A stretch of 55,675 nt of DNA from the NCBI GenBank assembly GCA_947588705.1, contig CANPYT010000011.1, positions 1 to 55,675 of the forward strand, read 5' to 3'. Shown here piece after piece: positions 1 to 9,649 of the stretch; within the stretch, counting starts at the first letter, position 1, and each line of letters starts with the position of its first letter. The notes beneath the pieces are model-generated. The model was not told the origin of the DNA. It did not search any database and saw nothing but the letters and a program-made list of their open reading frames with translations. This DNA comes from an uncultured Acetatifactor sp. (GTDB lineage Bacteria; Bacillota; Clostridia; Lachnospirales; Lachnospiraceae). Made by a program: the position numbers and the translations under genes.

Positions 1-1
1 C

Positions 2-424
2 GGCGAGGTGATCGTGGAGCAGCTGAAAGCGGTGGGGATCAACGCCAGCATCAACGCGGTGGAATGGGAGACCTGGCTGAACGACATTTACAATGGGCGG
101 CAGTATGCGGCGACTATCAGCGGCATCACCTGCGACCAGACGCCTGGGTACTTATTGAACCGTTTCCAGTCGGATTCCTCCAAGAATTTCATCAATTACA
201 ACAATGCGGAGTATGACGCGGTCTACAAGAAGGCGGCGTCGGCCCTGGACCTGAAGGAAAAGGCGGATTATTATAAGCAGCTGCAGCAGATGCTTGTGGA
301 TGACGCGGCTACCGCGTTCCTGCAGGTGCCCGGCAACATGACGGCTATCAGCAACAGGCTGGACGGCTATAAGTTTTATCCTATTTACGTGCAGGACATG
401 AGTACCGTGTACGTAGTGGAATAA
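2..424 (+). CDS. Oligopeptide-type ABC transporter substrate-binding protein, C-terminal part
   Basis: This is the last 140 residues of a family 5 extracellular solute-binding protein; the reading frame is open from the window edge, so the start lies outside. The tail has the usual family ending, with a predicted helix of the type YYKQLQQMLVDDAATAFLQ followed by a short strand-rich end. It would bind peptides, or possibly another small ligand such as nickel, outside the cell and deliver it to the permeases that follow 24 bases downstream. The ligand cannot be told from this fragment. The assignment to the family rests on this tail and on the genes that follow it. Confidence 0.85.
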   Translation, partial: GEVIVEQLKAVGINASINAVEWETWLNDIYNGRQYAATISGITCDQTPGYLLNRFQSDSSKNFINYNNAEYDAVYKKAASALDLKEKADYYKQLQQMLVDDAATAFLQVPGNMTAISNRLDGYKFYPIYVQDMSTVYVVE

Positions 425-448
425 GAGAAAAAGGAAGGAGGCGGCGGC

Positions 449-1408
449 GTGAGATATGTAGTTAAAAAGCTGATCACTCTCATTATGACATTGTTTCTTG
501 TCTCCGCGGCCGCTTTCCTGGCCTTTCAGGTCATTCCGGGCGATGTTGTGACATCCATTCTGGGAACGGAAGCCACTCCTGAGCGGGAGGAACAGCTTCG
601 GGAAGAGCTGGGATTGAATGATCCGCCTGTGACGCGATATCTGAACTGGATGGGAGGTGTGCTCCGGGGAGACCTGGGAGTCAGCTACCGCTATTCAAAG
701 AATATGAACGAGATGATGCCTGTGACAGAGCTGATCGGAGATAAGATGCCCGTGACGCTTTGGCTGGCGGCGCTGTCTTTAGTGCTGATCGTGGCGCTGT
801 CCATTCCGCTGGGAGTGATATGGGCCAGGAGCAAAAGCCATTTCCTGGATGCGGCTTTCGGGGTGGCCACCCAGACGGCTATGGCAATCCCGTCTTTTTT
901 CCTGGGCATCCTTGTGACGTATCTCTTTGGCATTGTCTTTCGGATGTTTGCGCCCGGCGGGTATGTGAGCTATAAGGAGGATTTTGGGGCCTTTCTCGGC
1001 TACCTGTTGTTCCCGGCGCTGTCTCTGGCGATACCGAAGATCGCCATGACGGCCAGGTTCCTGCGCAATTCCATGCTGACGGAGCTGGGGGCCGACTATG
1101 TGCGGACGGCCTACGGAAAAGGCTGTACGAGGCGGCGCGTCATGTACGGGCATGTTTTGCGGAATGCCCTGATGCCTGTGGTCACTTTCCTGGGGATGAT
1201 CATCGCCGAGATAGTGGCGGGAAGCATCGTGATCGAGCAGGTGTTTGCGCTGCCGGGGATCGGAAGGCTGCTCATCAGTTCCATTTCCAACAGGGACCTG
1301 CCCGTAGTGGAAATCCTGATCTTATATATCACTTTTGTTGTGATCTTTGTGTATTTTCTGGTGGATATTTTGTACCGGGTGATCGACCCCAGGATCAGTG
1401 GGAAATAG
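449..1408 (+). CDS. ABC transporter permease, DppB/OppB type
   Basis: Integral membrane permease of 319 residues, the usual length for the DppB/OppB family. It has an N-terminal membrane helix (about residues 7-27), a short outer segment ending near residue 95, and about five further helices. The cytoplasmic EAA loop that contacts the ATPase is visible as GADYVRTAYGKG near residue 210. The GTG start is chosen because GGAGG precedes it at good spacing. It would form a heterodimeric channel with the next permease and move peptides into the cell. The substrate is inferred only from family. Confidence 0.9.
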   Translation: MRYVVKKLITLIMTLFLVSAAAFLAFQVIPGDVVTSILGTEATPEREEQLREELGLNDPPVTRYLNWMGGVLRGDLGVSYRYSKNMNEMMPVTELIGDKMPVTLWLAALSLVLIVALSIPLGVIWARSKSHFLDAAFGVATQTAMAIPSFFLGILVTYLFGIVFRMFAPGGYVSYKEDFGAFLGYLLFPALSLAIPKIAMTARFLRNSMLTELGADYVRTAYGKGCTRRRVMYGHVLRNALMPVVTFLGMIIAEIVAGSIVIEQVFALPGIGRLLISSISNRDLPVVEILILYITFVVIFVYFLVDILYRVIDPRISGK

Positions 1409-1461
1409 ATCGGCGGTCCTGCCCCGGGAAAAGGGGATAGAAAGGAGGATCCGGAGAACCT

Positions 1462-2277
1462 ATGGCCAGCCGTATCAGCAGTCTCAAATGGAATAAATAC
1501 CTTTTTGCCGGCCTGTTTATGACGGGCCTGGCGGTGCTGCTGGGGATCGCGGGCTTTTTCCGGACGCCCTACAGCACCACGGCCATGTCCGCCGCGGAAC
1601 GGTTTGACCCGCCTTCCCTGCGCCATCTTTTCGGAACGGATAACTTTGGGCGGGATATTTTTTCCCGGGTCATGCAGGGGATGGGAACGACGATCCTGAT
1701 CAGTGCCCTGGTAGTATTGTTCTCCGCGGTTTTGGGGATCGTGCTGGGGGCGCTTACCGGATATTTCGGCGGCCTGGCGGATGAGGTGGTCATGCGCTTT
1801 GTGGACGCGGTGAACGGTTTCCCCAGTATCCTGCTGGCTCTGGTGATGATCAGCATCCTTGGGAACGGAAGGCAGAATCTGATCCTTTCCCTGGGGATCG
1901 TGTTCACGCCGAGTTATGTCCGGATCGTGCGCAGCGAATATCTGCGCCTGCGGGACGCGGATTACATACGGCGGGCCCGCCTGATGGGGGTGGGGAAGGC
2001 CAGGATCCTCTTTGTGCATATCCTGCCAAACATCCTGCCCGTGTTCTGGGTGTCCGTGATGATCGGGCTGAATAACGCCATCCTGGCGGAATCCGGCATG
2101 AGCTATCTTGGGATCGGGGTACAGCCCCCGGACGCCAGCCTGGGGAATATGCTGTCGGATGCCCAGGGATATCTGCAGGCGGCGCCGTGGTACGCGCTGG
2201 CGCCCGGTCTTGCCATCGTGTGGGTGGTGCTTGGTTTTTCCCTTTTCAGCGAAGGGATCAGGAGGCTCTGCGAATGA
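1462..2277 (+). CDS. ABC transporter permease, DppC/OppC type
   Basis: Second permease of the same importer, 271 residues. A membrane helix at about residues 14-32 is followed by the DppC signature region (FGTDNFGRDIFSRV near residue 55) and about five more helices. The EAA loop is visible as YLRLRDADYIRRARLMG. AAAGGAGG lies upstream. Its stop codon overlaps the ATG of the next gene (ATGA), so translation of the two is probably coupled. The GTDNFGRD motif makes the family assignment firm. Confidence 0.9.
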   Translation: MASRISSLKWNKYLFAGLFMTGLAVLLGIAGFFRTPYSTTAMSAAERFDPPSLRHLFGTDNFGRDIFSRVMQGMGTTILISALVVLFSAVLGIVLGALTGYFGGLADEVVMRFVDAVNGFPSILLALVMISILGNGRQNLILSLGIVFTPSYVRIVRSEYLRLRDADYIRRARLMGVGKARILFVHILPNILPVFWVSVMIGLNNAILAESGMSYLGIGVQPPDASLGNMLSDAQGYLQAAPWYALAPGLAIVWVVLGFSLFSEGIRRLCE

Positions 2278-3836
2278 TACGGCTGGAGGATCTTTCCGTG
2301 GCCTTTGACGGCGCGGAAGTGGTAAAAAATATAAATCTGGAGCTTCGTGACGGGGAGATCCTGGGGCTTGTGGGAGAATCCGGCTCAGGCAAGTCCGTGA
2401 CGGCCCTGACCCTGATGGGCCTTGTGTCGGATGCCGCCCAGGTCACTTCTGGCCGCATCCTGTTCGACGATGTGACGCTGCTGGAGGCGGGCAGGCCCAG
2501 GGACCGGTCACTCTACCGCGGGTACCAGGGAAATAAGATGTCCATGATCTTCCAGGAGCCCATGACTTCCCTGAACCCGACGCAGAGGGTGGGGAAGCAG
2601 GTGGACGAAGTGCTGCGGCTCCACACCGGGCTCTCTCCGGAGGAGAGAAGGAAAAGGGTCTTGGAGATGTTTCGGGCGGTGGGCCTGCGGGAGGAGGAAA
2701 AGGTCTATGCCAGCTACCCGCATCAGCTGTCCGGCGGTATGCGGCAGAGGGTGATGATCGCCATGGCGGTGATCCTGCACCCCAGGCTGCTGGTGGCGGA
2801 CGAACCCACAACAGCGCTGGATGTGACCATACAGAGCCAGATCATAGGGCTTCTCCGGGAGATCAATGAAAAACAGAAAAACACCATGCTTTTTATTACC
2901 CACGACCTGAACCTGGCGCGGAGGATCTGCAGGCGGATCGCGGTGATGAAGGACGGGCGCGTGGTGGAGCAGGGGGATACGGAACAGATCTTTGGACATC
3001 CGGCCCGGGAATACACCCGGAAGCTGATCGAGGCGGTGCCCTCCCGGATAAAAACGAACAAGGCCGCCCGTATGGCGGACACGGCAGGGGAGCCGGCTGT
3101 TCAGGTACGGGATCTTTCCGTGTTTTATCAGGACGGCGGCAACAGCCTCTTTTCCCGGAACCGACGGCGCTGTGTGGTGGAGGGCGCGGAATTTGACATC
3201 TATCCCGGAGAGAGCGTAGGGCTTGTGGGAGAGAGCGGATGCGGCAAGACTTCCCTCGCCAGGGCGGTCCTGGGAATGAACAGGGATATCACAGGGCAGG
3301 TAGTCCACAGGACTATGGGGCCGCAGATGATCTTTCAGGATCCCTACAGCAGCCTGAATCCGGCAAAGACGGTGGGGTGGCTCCTGCAGGAGCCGCTGCG
3401 GGCAAGGGGGCTCCTTGACCGGGAGAAGGCCATGACCGGGGAAGAGATGGAGGAGGCGGCCTATGAGATGCTGCGCCGGGTGGGCATGGACGATCTGTAT
3501 TTCCACAGGCGGCCCTCCCAGCTGTCCGGGGGGCAGAGGCAGCGGGTCAGCATCGCCCAGGCCCTGATCACCCATCCCGGGTTTATCGTGGCGGATGAGC
3601 CTGTGTCGGCGCTGGATGTGACGATCCAGGCGCAGATCATGGAGCTGATGCAGGAACTGCAGCAGGAGATGAAGCTGGCTTACCTGTTTATCTCCCACGA
3701 CATCAATGTGGTCTACCGGATGTGTGACCGGATCATGGTGATGCGGAAAGGCCGGATCATCGAGAGCGGCGACAGGTCTGAGATCTTTGAAGACCCGAAA
3801 GAAGAATATACCAGGCAGCTTCTGAGAGATTCCTGA
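2274..3836 (+). CDS. ABC transporter ATP-binding protein, fused DppD-DppF type
   Basis: A 520-residue protein with two complete nucleotide-binding domains in one chain. The first has Walker A GESGSGKS (residues 34-41) and signature LSGGMRQR; the second has Walker A GESGCGKT near residue 319 and signature LSGGQRQR. In most bacteria DppD and DppF are separate proteins; here one gene provides both motor subunits. I start it at the ATG that overlaps the previous stop codon, because a longer GTG start would lie inside the permease gene. It powers the importer. A strong terminator follows about 30 bases after the stop. Confidence 0.93.
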   Translation: MIRLEDLSVAFDGAEVVKNINLELRDGEILGLVGESGSGKSVTALTLMGLVSDAAQVTSGRILFDDVTLLEAGRPRDRSLYRGYQGNKMSMIFQEPMTSLNPTQRVGKQVDEVLRLHTGLSPEERRKRVLEMFRAVGLREEEKVYASYPHQLSGGMRQRVMIAMAVILHPRLLVADEPTTALDVTIQSQIIGLLREINEKQKNTMLFITHDLNLARRICRRIAVMKDGRVVEQGDTEQIFGHPAREYTRKLIEAVPSRIKTNKAARMADTAGEPAVQVRDLSVFYQDGGNSLFSRNRRRCVVEGAEFDIYPGESVGLVGESGCGKTSLARAVLGMNRDITGQVVHRTMGPQMIFQDPYSSLNPAKTVGWLLQEPLRARGLLDREKAMTGEEMEEAAYEMLRRVGMDDLYFHRRPSQLSGGQRQRVSIAQALITHPGFIVADEPVSALDVTIQAQIMELMQELQQEMKLAYLFISHDINVVYRMCDRIMVMRKGRIIESGDRSEIFEDPKEEYTRQLLRDS

Positions 3837-3866
3837 GCGGAAGCGCCGCGGAACGGACATACTTTT

Positions 3867-3915
3867 CCTCCCGAAGGCATAGAATGGAATGCAGACAACC
3901 TTCGGGAGGTTTTTT
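3867..3915 (+). terminator. Intrinsic terminator of the ABC operon, overlapping the next ribosome site
   Basis: CCTCCCGAAGG (3867-3877) pairs perfectly with CCTTCGGGAGG (3899-3909), an 11-bp stem with a 21-base loop, followed directly by six T residues. This is a textbook intrinsic terminator. The 3' arm also carries GGGAGG, the only good Shine-Dalgarno sequence for the GTG start at 3917. Confidence 0.88.
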
Positions 3916-3916
3916 C

Positions 3917-6631
3917 GTGTTTGAACAGTATGATATCCAGCAGACCGCAGAGGAGCTGCGGACCGATGCCGGGAATGGCCTGGGCTGTGGGGAAGCGGCG
4001 GCCCGCCTGAAGCGGGACGGGCGAAATGAAATGAAGGAAGGACGAAAGAAAACGCTTCCGGAATCTTTTTTAGAGCAGGTAAACGATCCGCTGATCTATG
4101 TGTTGATCGTGGCGGCTGTGGTGTCGGTGCTTCTGGGGGAGATCAGCGACGCTGTGATCATTGCCGTGGTAGTGCTGCTGAATGCCGTAGTGGGGATGCT
4201 TCAGGAGGGGAAGGCCCGCAGGGCGCTGGAGTCGCTGAAAAAGCTGGCGAGTCCGAAAGCCATGGTGATCCGGGAGGGAAGACGGATGGAGATCCCGGCG
4301 GCGGAGCTGGTGCGGGGGGATCTGGTGTACCTGGAGGCGGGGTGCCAGGTCCCGGCGGACCTGAGGCTGTCGGAAACCGTAAACTTAAAGATCGAGGAGT
4401 CGGCGCTGACCGGGGAATCCCTGCCCATAGAGAAGGACGGAAAGTTTGTGGCGGGGAGAGGGATGCGCCTTCCGCTGGGAGACCGCCGGAATATGGCCTA
4501 TATGTCTACCATCGTCACCTACGGCAGGGGAACCGGAATGGTTACCGCCACAGGGATGGATACGGAGCTTGGACATATCGCCGCCATGATCACGGAGACG
4601 AAGGAGGAGGCAACTCCGCTCCAGAAGCGCTTGGGCGAGCTTGGGAAGGTGCTCAGCCTTTCAAGCCTTCTTCTCTGCGCCGCGCTCTTTGTCATAGCGA
4701 TCCTGCAGAAGCGCAATATCCCGGAGATGCTGATCACCGCTATCAGCCTGGCTGTGGCGGCGGTGCCGGAGGGGCTTCCGGCGGTGGTGACGATCTGCCT
4801 GGCGCTGAGCGTGACCAGGATGGTCCGCATAAACACCATCGTCCGCAGGCTGCCCTCCGTGGAGACCCTGGGGGCGGTCAGCGTGGTCTGTTCCGACAAG
4901 ACGGGGACGCTGACCCAAAACTGTATGACGGTGGAAAAATGTTATTTATACGGTTCCGTCCGCCCGGCGGAAGAGCTGCGGCTGGCGGACTGCCCTGATT
5001 TTTTTTACGGCTGTACGGTCTGTAACGATGCCTCGGAAGCGCAGGGGAGCAGGACGGGGGATCCCACGGAGCTGGCCCTGCTGGACCTGACGGCGGGGCT
5101 GGGGCTGGAGAAGGGGGAGCTGGAAAAGAGCCTGCCGAGGATCGGGGAGCTTTCCTTTGATTCCGAGCGAAAGATGATGACTACGCTGCACAGGCGGGAG
5201 GGGAGGCCGGGAGCGGAGCTGAGGGCGGCCAGTTCTGTGGCGGCGCTTGTGAGCTATACCAAGGGGGCGCCGGATCGGGTCTTGAGGCATTGTACCCGGA
5301 TACAGACGGCGAAGGGCCCGGTACCGCTTACGGATACCTGGAGGAGGCAGATCCGCCGGGCGGTGGAGGAAATGTCAGGAGAGGCCCTGCGGACGCTGGC
5401 TGTGGCGATGCGCCTGGGAGTGGGCGTCCCGGAGGAAGAGGAGCTGACTTTCCTAGGGCTGGTAGGGATGCGCGACCCGGCCAGGCCGGAGGCCGCAAGG
5501 GCGGTGGCGGATTTTAAGGGCGCCGGCGTGACTACGGTCATGATCACGGGAGACCATGTGGACACGGCTTTTGCCATCGCCGGACAGCTCGGGATCGCGG
5601 AAAGGGAAGAGCAGTGTATCACCGGGGAAGAGCTGGAGCGGCTGTCGGAGGAAGAACTGACGCGGCGGCTGGAGACTGTACGGGTGTTCGCAAGGGTGTC
5701 ACCCGCCCAGAAAGTGCGGATCGTGGACGGATTCAAACGGCGGGGAGAGATCGTCGCCATGACGGGAGACGGCGTGAACGACGCCCCTTCCCTGAAAAAA
5801 GCGGACATTGGGATCGCGATGGGAATGTCAGGGACGGATGTGGCCCGGCAGGCGTCCGACATGATACTCACGGACGACAACTTTGCCACCATCCGGCGGG
5901 CCATTGAAGAGGGCAGGGGCGTTTACGAGAATATTCGAAAGTCTGTGATCTTCCTGCTCTCTTCCAACCTGGGAGAAATGATCACCATGTTTTTGGCGGT
6001 GGTCTGCGGCCTGGCCTCTCCCCTGAAATCCAGCCATATCCTCTGGATCAACCTGATCACGGACTCCCTGCCGGCCCTGGCGCTGGGAGTGGATAAAAAC
6101 GACGGGAAGGGGCTGATGCGGCAGAAGCCCAGGAAGGCGGACGAGAGTCTTTTTGCCAGGGGCGGCCTGGCATGTACCTGTTTCTACGGGGCGTTGATCG
6201 CGGTGGTCAGCCTGACGGCGTTTCTCATGCTGCCCTGCGCGTTGGTCAGGATGCAGGGGCTGCCTTTTCGGCTGGGCCAGATCTCTTATGTGCTGCAGAA
6301 CGGGGAAGTGCTCTCAAAAGCCCAGACATACGCTTTTACGGTGCTCGGCATGTCGCAGCTTTTTCACGCCGTGGGGATGCGGGATGTGCATCGCTCTGTG
6401 TTCCGCATGGACCACAGGGAGAACAAATTGATGATTCTGGCCTGCGGCGTGGGATTTCTGCTTCAGTTCGCGGTGACGGAAGTGCCTTTTTTGATCGGCG
6501 CTTTCGGAACGGCATCCCTGTCGGCCCGGGAGTGGTTCCGGCTGATCGGGCTTTCCGCAATGCCGCTGCTGGCCCATGAATTTATGGCGTTGTTTTTGGC
6601 GGGGCCGGAAAGATCGGAGGACTCCCGGTAG
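3917..6631 (+). CDS. Calcium-type cation-transporting P-type ATPase
   Basis: Membrane pump of 904 residues, class IIA (PacL/SERCA-like). It shows the cation-ATPase N domain, the TGES loop of the actuator domain, the PEGLP motif in helix 4, the phosphorylated Asp in DKTGTLT (about residue 327), the TGD and GDGVNDAP hinge motifs, and [15 protein letters not shown] in helix 6, which contributes metal ligands in this class. It most likely exports calcium. The GTG start at 3917 is chosen because GGGAGG lies 7 bases upstream; an ATG at 3884 lacks a ribosome site and falls inside the terminator loop. Translation may be controlled by that hairpin. Confidence 0.92.
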   Translation: MFEQYDIQQTAEELRTDAGNGLGCGEAAARLKRDGRNEMKEGRKKTLPESFLEQVNDPLIYVLIVAAVVSVLLGEISDAVIIAVVVLLNAVVGMLQEGKARRALESLKKLASPKAMVIREGRRMEIPAAELVRGDLVYLEAGCQVPADLRLSETVNLKIEESALTGESLPIEKDGKFVAGRGMRLPLGDRRNMAYMSTIVTYGRGTGMVTATGMDTELGHIAAMITETKEEATPLQKRLGELGKVLSLSSLLLCAALFVIAILQKRNIPEMLITAISLAVAAVPEGLPAVVTICLALSVTRMVRINTIVRRLPSVETLGAVSVVCSDKTGTLTQNCMTVEKCYLYGSVRPAEELRLADCPDFFYGCTVCNDASEAQGSRTGDPTELALLDLTAGLGLEKGELEKSLPRIGELSFDSERKMMTTLHRREGRPGAELRAASSVAALVSYTKGAPDRVLRHCTRIQTAKGPVPLTDTWRRQIRRAVEEMSGEALRTLAVAMRLGVGVPEEEELTFLGLVGMRDPARPEAARAVADFKGAGVTTVMITGDHVDTAFAIAGQLGIAEREEQCITGEELERLSEEELTRRLETVRVFARVSPAQKVRIVDGFKRRGEIVAMTGDGVNDAPSLKKADIGIAMGMSGTDVARQASDMILTDDNFATIRRAIEEGRGVYENIRKSVIFLLSSNLGEMITMFLAVVCGLASPLKSSHILWINLITDSLPALALGVDKNDGKGLMRQKPRKADESLFARGGLACTCFYGALIAVVSLTAFLMLPCALVRMQGLPFRLGQISYVLQNGEVLSKAQTYAFTVLGMSQLFHAVGMRDVHRSVFRMDHRENKLMILACGVGFLLQFAVTEVPFLIGAFGTASLSAREWFRLIGLSAMPLLAHEFMALFLAGPERSEDSR

Positions 6632-6701
6632 AGGGAAAAGCGGGGAGCGGAAACTGTTTCGGGAGGATTGCAGAAATTTTGGGGTTGTGTTAAGATGGAA
6701 A

Positions 6702-6816
6702 ATAACAGTTCAGCCCAGGCGGCTGAGGGAGCGCTTTTTTTGTGAGCAAAGGAAGTCGCGGAGCGGCGAAAAGCGCGTATGCGCGGCTTTACGAATGGCG
6801 CGGGCTGAACGGTTAA
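6702..6816 (+). mobile_element. MITE-like element, copy A (115 bp)
   Basis: Copy of the dispersed inverted-repeat family. Ends are ATAACAGTTCAGCCC and GGGCTGAACGGTTAA, inverted repeats with the outermost G/C changed. It is flanked by an exact 8-base direct repeat GATGGAAA (6694-6701 and 6817-6824), which looks like a target duplication. It fills the gap between the P-ATPase and trpS and holds no reading frame of note. Confidence 0.8.
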
Positions 6817-6855
6817 GATGGAAAAAGAAATCCGGAACAGAAAGGCAGGCATACA

Positions 6856-7959
6856 ATGGACAAGACAGACAAGATCATATTGACGGGAGACCGCCCCACC
6901 GGCCGTCTCCATGTAGGACATTATGTGGGCTCGCTGCGCAGGCGCGTAGAGCTTCAAAATTCGGGGGAATATAAGAAAACCTTTATCATGATAGCGGATG
7001 CCCAGGCGCTGACGGATAACATTGAGAATCCGGAGAAAGTCCGCCAGAACATTATCGAGGTGGCGCTGGATTATATCTCCTGCGGGCTGGATCCCTCAAA
7101 GACGACATTGTTTATTCAGTCGCAGATCTCCGAGCTGTGTGAGCTGACCTTTTACTACATGGATCTGGTGACAGTGGCGCGGCTCCAGCGCAATCCCACC
7201 GTGAAGAACGAGATCCAGATGCGCAATTTCGAGGCCAGCATCCCCGTCGGGTTTTTCACATATCCGATCAGCCAGGCCGCCGATATCACGGCGTTTAAGG
7301 CGACCACAGTGCCTGTGGGGGACGACCAGCTTCCCATGATCGAACAGGCAAGAGAGATCGTGCACAAATTCAACACCGTGTATGCCCCTGTCCTGGTGGA
7401 GCCGTCGGCGCTTTTGCCGGACAATGACGCCTGCAAACGGCTGCCGGGTACGGACGGCAAGGCGAAGATGAGCAAATCCCTCGGAAACTGTATTTATCTG
7501 GCGGATTCCGCGGACGAGGTGCGGACAAAGATAATGAGTATGTATACGGATCCCCTGCATTTGCAGGTCAGCGATCCCGGGCATCTGGAGGGGAACACGG
7601 TGTTCACCTATCTGGATGCGTTCTGCCAGCAGGAGCATTTCCAACGGTATCTGCCGGAGTATGCGGACCTGGACGAGCTGAAGGCCCATTACCAGAGAGG
7701 CGGCCTGGGGGATGTGAAGGTAAAGAAGTTCCTGAACAATATCATGCAGGAGATCCTGGAACCCATACGCGCCCGCAGAAAAGAGCTGGAGAAGGATATT
7801 CCCGCGATCTACCAGGTATTGCGGGAAGGCAGCGACGCGGCCCGGGAAGTGGCGGCCCAGACGTTAGCCGAGGTAAAGAGCGCCATGAAGATCAATTACT
7901 TTGAGGATGCGGAGCTGATCCGTATGCAGAGTGAAAAGTATGACGGCGGACGGGCGTAA
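6856..7959 (+). CDS. trpS: Tryptophanyl-tRNA synthetase
   Basis: Class I aminoacyl-tRNA synthetase of 367 residues that charges tRNA-Trp in the cytosol. The HIGH-type motif is HVGH (residues 19-22, following GDRPTGRL) and the second signature is KMSKS (about 204-208). It is somewhat longer than the 330-residue B. subtilis enzyme and resembles the long form often seen in Clostridia. There is no T-box leader; the upstream gap is filled by a MITE-like element. It stands alone, with no linked tryptophan genes. Confidence 0.96.
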   Translation: MDKTDKIILTGDRPTGRLHVGHYVGSLRRRVELQNSGEYKKTFIMIADAQALTDNIENPEKVRQNIIEVALDYISCGLDPSKTTLFIQSQISELCELTFYYMDLVTVARLQRNPTVKNEIQMRNFEASIPVGFFTYPISQAADITAFKATTVPVGDDQLPMIEQAREIVHKFNTVYAPVLVEPSALLPDNDACKRLPGTDGKAKMSKSLGNCIYLADSADEVRTKIMSMYTDPLHLQVSDPGHLEGNTVFTYLDAFCQQEHFQRYLPEYADLDELKAHYQRGGLGDVKVKKFLNNIMQEILEPIRARRKELEKDIPAIYQVLREGSDAAREVAAQTLAEVKSAMKINYFEDAELIRMQSEKYDGGRA

Positions 7960-7999
7960 GGGCTGGCGCCCGGAGCGGACCATATCCCGGGAATGAAAT

Positions 8000-8063
8000 G
8001 GAACAGGAATAGGAATAGGAACAGGAACAGGAATAGGAATGGGAAACAGGAATGGGAACAGGA
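8000..8063. repeat. Degenerate hexamer repeat (GGAACA/GGAATA)
   Basis: About ten imperfect copies of a 6-base unit, GGAACA, GGAATA or GGAATG, run just upstream of the SH3b protein gene. All purines except single C or T positions. No pairing structure is seen. Confidence 0.8.
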
Positions 8064-8114
8064 CGGAAGAACGCGGCTGGGAGCGGAACAGGACGGGAAG
8101 GAACGGCGGGGGAT

Positions 8115-9311
8115 ATGAAAGGGACAGAAGAGCAGGAAACGTTTGAGACGGATGAACCCTTTGAAGCGGATGATACGGACGGAGAAGACTGGGCCGGAGA
8201 CTGGCCGGAACAGGAGGATCAAGAGGAGGACTGGCCGGAGGAACCGGCTTTCGGGCAGAGAGGAAAGATGCTTTTGGTGTTTGCGGCGATGGTGGCGGTG
8301 GCCGCTGTCCTCTGTGCCGGCCTGTGGTTTGTGACCCACAGGAACGGCAGCGAACCTGACGGAAGAGGGGAAGTGGCCTCCGGGGATACCACGGGGCCGG
8401 AAATCACCTTACCGCCGGAGCCGGAAGGAGGCGCGACGGAGGCCGGAACAGGAGGCCCGTCCGCGTTGGAACCGGAAGGAGGCGAGACGGAGACCGGAAC
8501 AGGAGCTCCGTCCGCGTCGGAGCCGGAAGGAGGTGCGTCGGAGGCCGGAACAGGAGCTCCGTCCGCGTCGGAGCCGGAAGGAGGTACGACGGAGGCCGGA
8601 ACAGGAGGCCCGTCCGCGTCAGAGCCGGAGGGAGGCTCATCAGCGCCGAAATCGGAGGCCGGAACAGGAGGCCCGGCCGCATCGGAGCCGGAGGGAAGTA
8701 CGACGGAGGCCGGAACAGGAGCCCCGTCCGCGTCAGAGCCGGAAGGAGGCGAGACGGAGACCGGAACAGGAGCGCCAGCCGCATCGGAGCCGGAGAATGG
8801 CGACTCCACCATGCGGTTTGAGGCCGTACAGGAGTCTGTCACACCCAAGGATGTGGTAAACCTTAGGACTGTGCCGAGCACCGCGGATGCGGAAACGGTA
8901 GTGGTTCAGGTAAGTAATGGCCAGGTGCTTTCCAGGAGCGGGATCAACCGGGACACCGGGTGGTCGAAAATTGACTATGAAGGTCAAACACTGTATGCGG
9001 TGACGCAGTATCTGACCACGGATCTGAGTTATAAGACACCTGTGACACCTTTGGATCCCAACCGTGTCAGTACCATAAGTGGCAGGGTCATCATTTTTAC
9101 CGACTGCGATGACCAGCTTACTCCCAAGGAATATGTGAACCTGAGGACGGAGCCCAGCACAACGGAAGGTGATGCCACTGTCAGCTGCCAGGTCAGCAGC
9201 GGAGAGGCGGTGCATCGAACCGGGGTCAGCGCGGATTCCGGCTGGTCCAGGGTGGAATACAACGGCCAGGTTCTTTATGTAGTCACTAGCCTGATGCAGG
9301 CGGCGCAGTGA
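8115..9311 (+). CDS. Membrane-anchored protein with Pro/Gly/Glu repeats and two SH3b domains
   Basis: A 398-residue protein of unknown function. An acidic cytosolic head (residues 1-48, many D, E and W) precedes one membrane helix (52-74). An outer linker of seven repeats of 17 residues, EPEGGxTEAGTGxPSAS, covers residues 102-224; the fifth unit has 21 residues. Two bacterial SH3 (SH3b) domains follow, each with a VNLRTxPST start. SH3b domains usually bind cell-wall peptides, so a wall-associated role is inferred. The start is uncertain: ATG at 8115 is preferred, since an in-frame ATG at 8052 lies in the repeat tract. A terminator at 9450 ends the unit. Confidence 0.7.
   Translation: MKGTEEQETFETDEPFEADDTDGEDWAGDWPEQEDQEEDWPEEPAFGQRGKMLLVFAAMVAVAAVLCAGLWFVTHRNGSEPDGRGEVASGDTTGPEITLPPEPEGGATEAGTGGPSALEPEGGETETGTGAPSASEPEGGASEAGTGAPSASEPEGGTTEAGTGGPSASEPEGGSSAPKSEAGTGGPAASEPEGSTTEAGTGAPSASEPEGGETETGTGAPAASEPENGDSTMRFEAVQESVTPKDVVNLRTVPSTADAETVVVQVSNGQVLSRSGINRDTGWSKIDYEGQTLYAVTQYLTTDLSYKTPVTPLDPNRVSTISGRVIIFTDCDDQLTPKEYVNLRTEPSTTEGDATVSCQVSSGEAVHRTGVSADSGWSRVEYNGQVLYVVTSLMQAAQ
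8418..8786 (+). repeat. In-gene 51-bp tandem repeat, seven units
   Basis: Seven consecutive units, six of 51 bp and one of 63 bp, encode the 17-residue linker repeats of the SH3b protein. All changes are multiples of three, so unit gain or loss would keep the frame. Confidence 0.9.
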
Positions 9312-9350
9312 CGGGGTGCAGCCCGCCTGGCCCGCTTCTCGGAGAATGTG

Positions 9351-9449
9351 GGGAATTAGGAAATAGGAAATCGGGAAATCAGGGAATTAGCGAATTAGGA
9401 AATCGGGAAATCAGGGAATTAGGAAATTAGGAAATTAGGAAATTAGGGA
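9351..9449. repeat. Degenerate AGGAAATT/GGGAAATC repeat
   Basis: About 99 bases built from short units such as GGAAATTA, GGGAATTA and GGGAAATC. It lies between the SH3b gene stop and its terminator, so it is probably in the 3' untranslated RNA. Confidence 0.8.
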
Positions 9450-9512
9450 ATGCGCAGACAAAAAGCAAGCAAAAATCAAACTTTTTTGTGGCTTTTGTCT
9501 GCGCATATTTTT
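9450..9512 (+). terminator. Intrinsic terminator after the SH3b protein gene
   Basis: ATGCGCAGACAAAAAGC (9450-9466) pairs with GCTTTTGTCTGCGCAT (9491-9506) with one bulged A, followed by ATTTTTT. Long strong stem with a U tract on the plus strand. The remaining bases up to spoVAD show no further clear signal. Confidence 0.88.
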
Positions 9513-9649
9513 TGGGCGCCGGGGAAATACTGGACTCTGTGCCCGGGCATTGTCTGACACATCTGATACAAACTTGTCAGGGAAAGAGGACGGAACGGGA
9601 ATGGAAAAAGGCAGCCAAATCGGCTGCGGCAGACACAGGAGGTAACGCT

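Noticed and set aside
3884..3916. ATG at 3884 as start of the P-ATPase
   Set aside because: It lies in the terminator loop with no ribosome site; GTG 3917 has GGGAGG at 7 bases.
8418..8786. Regular repeats that could suggest a CRISPR array
   Set aside because: Units are adjacent, in frame and coding, with no unique spacers and no cas genes in the window.
9549..9575. SigG-like promoter before spoVAD
   Set aside because: GCATT with a CAAACTT at the right distance is a poor match to the SigG -10 CATNNTA.
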